Shown here: piece by piece, positions 61,875 through 64,000 of the stretch
Position numbering within the stretch: position 1 is the stretch's first letter
Layout of the letters: each line of letters begins with the position of its first letter
Source of the DNA: Paenibacillus sinopodophylli
Lineage (GTDB): Bacteria; Bacillota; Bacilli; Paenibacillales; Paenibacillaceae
Reading direction: 5' to 3'
DNA: 64,000 nt
Assembly (NCBI RefSeq): GCF_005930355.1
Contig: NZ_VDBO01000003.1
Location: 310,001 to 374,000, forward strand
The notes under the pieces: generated by a model
The model's database searches: none
The model's input: only the letters and a program-made list of their open reading frames with translations
What the model was told of the DNA's origin: nothing
Position numbers and translations under genes: made by a program

Positions 61875-63323
61875 TTATGATTTATTTCCTCTACGCACTT
61901 TCAACTGCTTGCCTTTGACCGTGGTGTTCCTCATCACTTCAAGTACGAGCGAGCCCTTGCCGTTCAGAATCTCCACATCAGTCACATTGTCCAGAATCGT
62001 GATAATCCCGATATCGTCAGCGGACACGCCTTCGATCTTGGCAATTGTTCCGACGAAATCGACCGCACGCAGCTTCTTTTTCTTGCCGCCGTTGAAATTA
62101 AGCTTCATAATCTGCTTATTTAGCTGCTCGCGCTTGTCCTTCTTCAGCACAGGGCCAATATGCAGCTTCTGCTCGAAGGCTTCTCTGCGAAGATCAACGG
62201 CAGTCTCGGACGGCGCCTTTGCCCTCTCGATGGCGAATCCGATATAGCTCTCGATTTCTGCAAGACGTCTTGCGTCCTTAGAAGCCGCGAAGGTAATCGC
62301 TTTGCCTGTTTTTCCAGCACGCCCAGTACGGCCTGTACGATGGACATAGCTCTCCTTCTCAAGCGGAATATCGAAGTTGATGACATGTGTAATATTCGAA
62401 ATGTCGATACCCCGTGCAGCCACATCGGTTGCAATCAAATAGCGGAATTGGCCTCTACGGAACGCATTCATAACCTCGAAGCGCTCATCCTGCTCCATAC
62501 CGCCATGAATGCGGTCGCATGGATAGTCAAGATCCGCCATCTGCCGGAATACTTGATCGACGTTCTCCTGCGTGCGGCAAAATATGATGCAGCTCTCGGG
62601 ATTCTCAACGATCATTACATCCTGCAGCAACGCGAATTTATCTGCTTCCTTCACCTCTATAACAGCATGCTCAATCGTTGCAGTCGTCAGCCCAGCCGCT
62701 TTGATCTCAACCTGTACAGGCTCATGCATGTATTTATGCGAGAGCTTGGCAATATCCGCAGGGAACGTTGCAGAGAAAAGCATCGTCACTCGGCTCGTCG
62801 GCAGCTGCTCAATAATCGCTTGCACCTGCTCAAGAAAGCCCATGTTCAGCATTTCATCGGCTTCGTCGATGACTAAGTACTGAATGCGCTCGATTGGGAG
62901 CGTACCGCGTTCGATGTGGTCATGTACACGTCCAGGCGTTCCGACAACCATATGTGTTCTTTGCTTGAGCTCCGCTTTCTGAATATGGAATGGCGCTTTG
63001 CCATATACAGCCATTGATTTGATGCGCTTGAAGCGCCCAATATTCGTAATATCCTCATTCACCTGAAGCGCCAGTTCTCTCGTAGGTGTCAGGACAAGCA
63101 CCTGCGGCTTGTTTTCGTTCCAATCCACAAGTTCGCATAACGGAATGCCATACGCAGCTGTTTTACCACTGCCTGTCTGGGATTTAACGACCAGATCCTG
63201 CTGTTTCAATGCTACCGGTACCACTTCTCGCTGTACCTCGGTAGGCGTCTCATAGCCCAAGCTTTCAAGAGCCCTTACAATTTCTTCACTCAGAGCATAA
63301 TCAGCAAACTTCATTTCACTCAT
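61875..63323 (-). CDS. dbpA: DEAD-box RNA helicase DbpA
   Basis: This 482-aa helicase has Q motif ([24 protein letters not shown]), motif [10 protein letters not shown], Ia [33 protein letters not shown] and [13 protein letters not shown]. The C-terminal ~75 residues ([20 protein letters not shown]) form the DbpA RNA-binding domain that recognises hairpin 92 of 23S rRNA, so it acts in large-subunit ribosome assembly. AGAGG precedes the ATG at 63323. The length matches Bacillus YxiN/DbpA. Confidence 0.95.
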   Translation of the reverse strand: MSEMKFADYALSEEIVRALESLGYETPTEVQREVVPVALKQQDLVVKSQTGSGKTAAYGIPLCELVDWNENKPQVLVLTPTRELALQVNEDITNIGRFKRIKSMAVYGKAPFHIQKAELKQRTHMVVGTPGRVHDHIERGTLPIERIQYLVIDEADEMLNMGFLEQVQAIIEQLPTSRVTMLFSATFPADIAKLSHKYMHEPVQVEIKAAGLTTATIEHAVIEVKEADKFALLQDVMIVENPESCIIFCRTQENVDQVFRQMADLDYPCDRIHGGMEQDERFEVMNAFRRGQFRYLIATDVAARGIDISNITHVINFDIPLEKESYVHRTGRTGRAGKTGKAITFAASKDARRLAEIESYIGFAIERAKAPSETAVDLRREAFEQKLHIGPVLKKDKREQLNKQIMKLNFNGGKKKKLRAVDFVGTIAKIEGVSADDIGIITILDNVTDVEILNGKGSLVLEVMRNTTVKGKQLKVRRGNKS

Positions 63324-63587
63324 CTATATACCTCTTCTGCATATTATTATGGTTTTCGTACATTTAAGCATAGCATACTAGCTGTCTATTTGATCCAAAA
63401 ACCTTTCCTTTCGCATTTGAACTAGTGATTAAGGTGCGGCGGACAGGACTCCAGACTCATGCACCTGTAAGCCCTTCGTCTTATTATTGTGCCAATATTG
63501 GAAATAAAACACAAAACAATAGTAAACTAAGGCGAATGCCTATCAGCTTTTATGCCATTTGGTAACTACTTTAAGGGAGCGTGTCCG

Positions 63588-64000
63588 ATGAGTGAACAGC
63601 AGGAATATCGGTTTCAGGTTAATCTTAGCGGAATGATCAATATATTATCTAATCACTTATATAGCAGTCCAAAAGTCTTTTTGCGCGAGCTTCTGCAGAA
63701 CGCTACGGACGCCATTACAGCGAGAAGCAGCCTCGATCCTGCCTACAAAGGTCAGGTATCGGTTGAAATCGCCGGCAGCGGCAATAACCTCACCATGACC
63801 GTCGAGGATACAGGCATCGGTCTAACTGAAGCGGATATTCACCAATTTCTAGCGATGATAGGCCACTCCTCGAAGGTTGGCAAAGACTTTCTAGCAGCTG
63901 AAACTTCTTTCATTGGCCGGTTCGGTATCGGTCTCTTATCTTGCTTCATGGTGAGTGATGAGATTGTGGTACTCACCCAGTCCGCTGCAGACGGTCCGTC
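63588..64000 (+). CDS. HSP90-family chaperone, 5' part
   Basis: The ATG at 63588 follows AAGGGAG and the frame runs off the right edge after 137 codons. The N-terminal ATPase domain of HSP90 is clear: YRFQVNLSGMINILSNHLYS, the FLRELLQNATDAI helix with the catalytic Glu and Asn, MTVEDTGIGLTEADI and IGRFGIGLLSCFMV. The LQNATDA and GIGLLSCFMV variants fit the divergent 'HSP90 family protein' group better than canonical HtpG (which has NASDA and GVGFYSAF). Confidence 0.92.
   Translation, partial: MSEQQEYRFQVNLSGMINILSNHLYSSPKVFLRELLQNATDAITARSSLDPAYKGQVSVEIAGSGNNLTMTVEDTGIGLTEADIHQFLAMIGHSSKVGKDFLAAETSFIGRFGIGLLSCFMVSDEIVVLTQSAADGP

Noticed and set aside
1..64000. tRNA, rRNA, prophage, insertion sequence or integrase genes
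   Set aside because: I looked for transposase and integrase motifs, tRNA-like cloverleaf ends and rRNA-like sequence and saw none; a dedicated search could still find a small RNA gene.

Overview
The window looks like a chromosome segment of a Paenibacillus-type member of the Paenibacillaceae. The evidence is the intermediate base composition, strong AGGAGG-type ribosome binding sites with frequent GTG and TTG starts, and gene content such as YesM/YesN sugar regulation, KtrB, the Mhq quinone-detoxification set, futalosine-pathway menaquinone genes, an OatA-like acyltransferase and 'LQRxxGNRA' proteins. I saw no rRNA, tRNA, CRISPR array, prophage or insertion sequence. Gene identifications rest on motifs and remembered family architecture, not on database searches.

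Layout. 1-7137 is a probable exopolysaccharide/biofilm locus: a left-truncated protein fusing a nucleotide-sugar 4-epimerase to a PelD-like membrane/GAF module, a secreted beta-helix protein with two repeated C-terminal domains, and a membrane diguanylate cyclase. 7174-10167 holds KtrB potassium transport and mqnB-mqnD. 10335-14394 has a decapitated ArsR remnant, a MATE exporter divergent from its TetR regulator with three operator copies, and a MarR-oxidoreductase pair with two palindromic operators. 14651-15665 holds an unknown acidic protein and a phosphoesterase pseudogene. 15760-17421 is the ribulose-monophosphate formaldehyde pair hxlA-hxlB with hxlR. 17696-22484 holds an SDR, a luciferase-like monooxygenase, a YhgE/Pip membrane protein that appears to start at ATC, and a beta-carbonic anhydrase. 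22566-25962 is a minus-strand group: GyrI-like protein, WYL regulator, GNAT and a thioredoxin-reductase-like enzyme.

26228-28255 is a two-gene unit: an 'LQRxxGNRA' protein with hydrophobic hairpins, and a YbjN/secretion-chaperone-like partner. It is followed by a TolB-like propeller and an OatA-like acyltransferase. 32226-41244 is an alpha-galactoside utilisation locus: GH36 enzyme, solute-binding lipoprotein, YesN/YesM two-component system, and two divergently transcribed permeases, with a probable cre site. After a chemoreceptor come a methyltransferase and an ATP-grasp gene, convergent with a Rieske/metallo-beta-lactamase/DUF1858 fusion (43756-47532). 47767-51424 is an mhq quinone/catechol stress cluster with matching MhqR operators. 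51744-56848 holds an MBL hydrolase, a GlsB-like membrane protein and an ABC exporter with its two-component system. 57141-64000 has a BadF-type sugar kinase, an HxlR/alcohol-dehydrogenase pair, three methyltransferases, the DbpA helicase and the start of an HSP90.

A structured intergenic repeat family occurs in two clear copies (17529-17634, 41262-41363), with compensatory stem changes, plus a degenerate tandem pair (31882-32080). Most promising for new biology: the epimerase-PelD fusion, the GNRA-motif protein/chaperone pair, the Rieske-MBL-DUF1858 locus and the repeat family.
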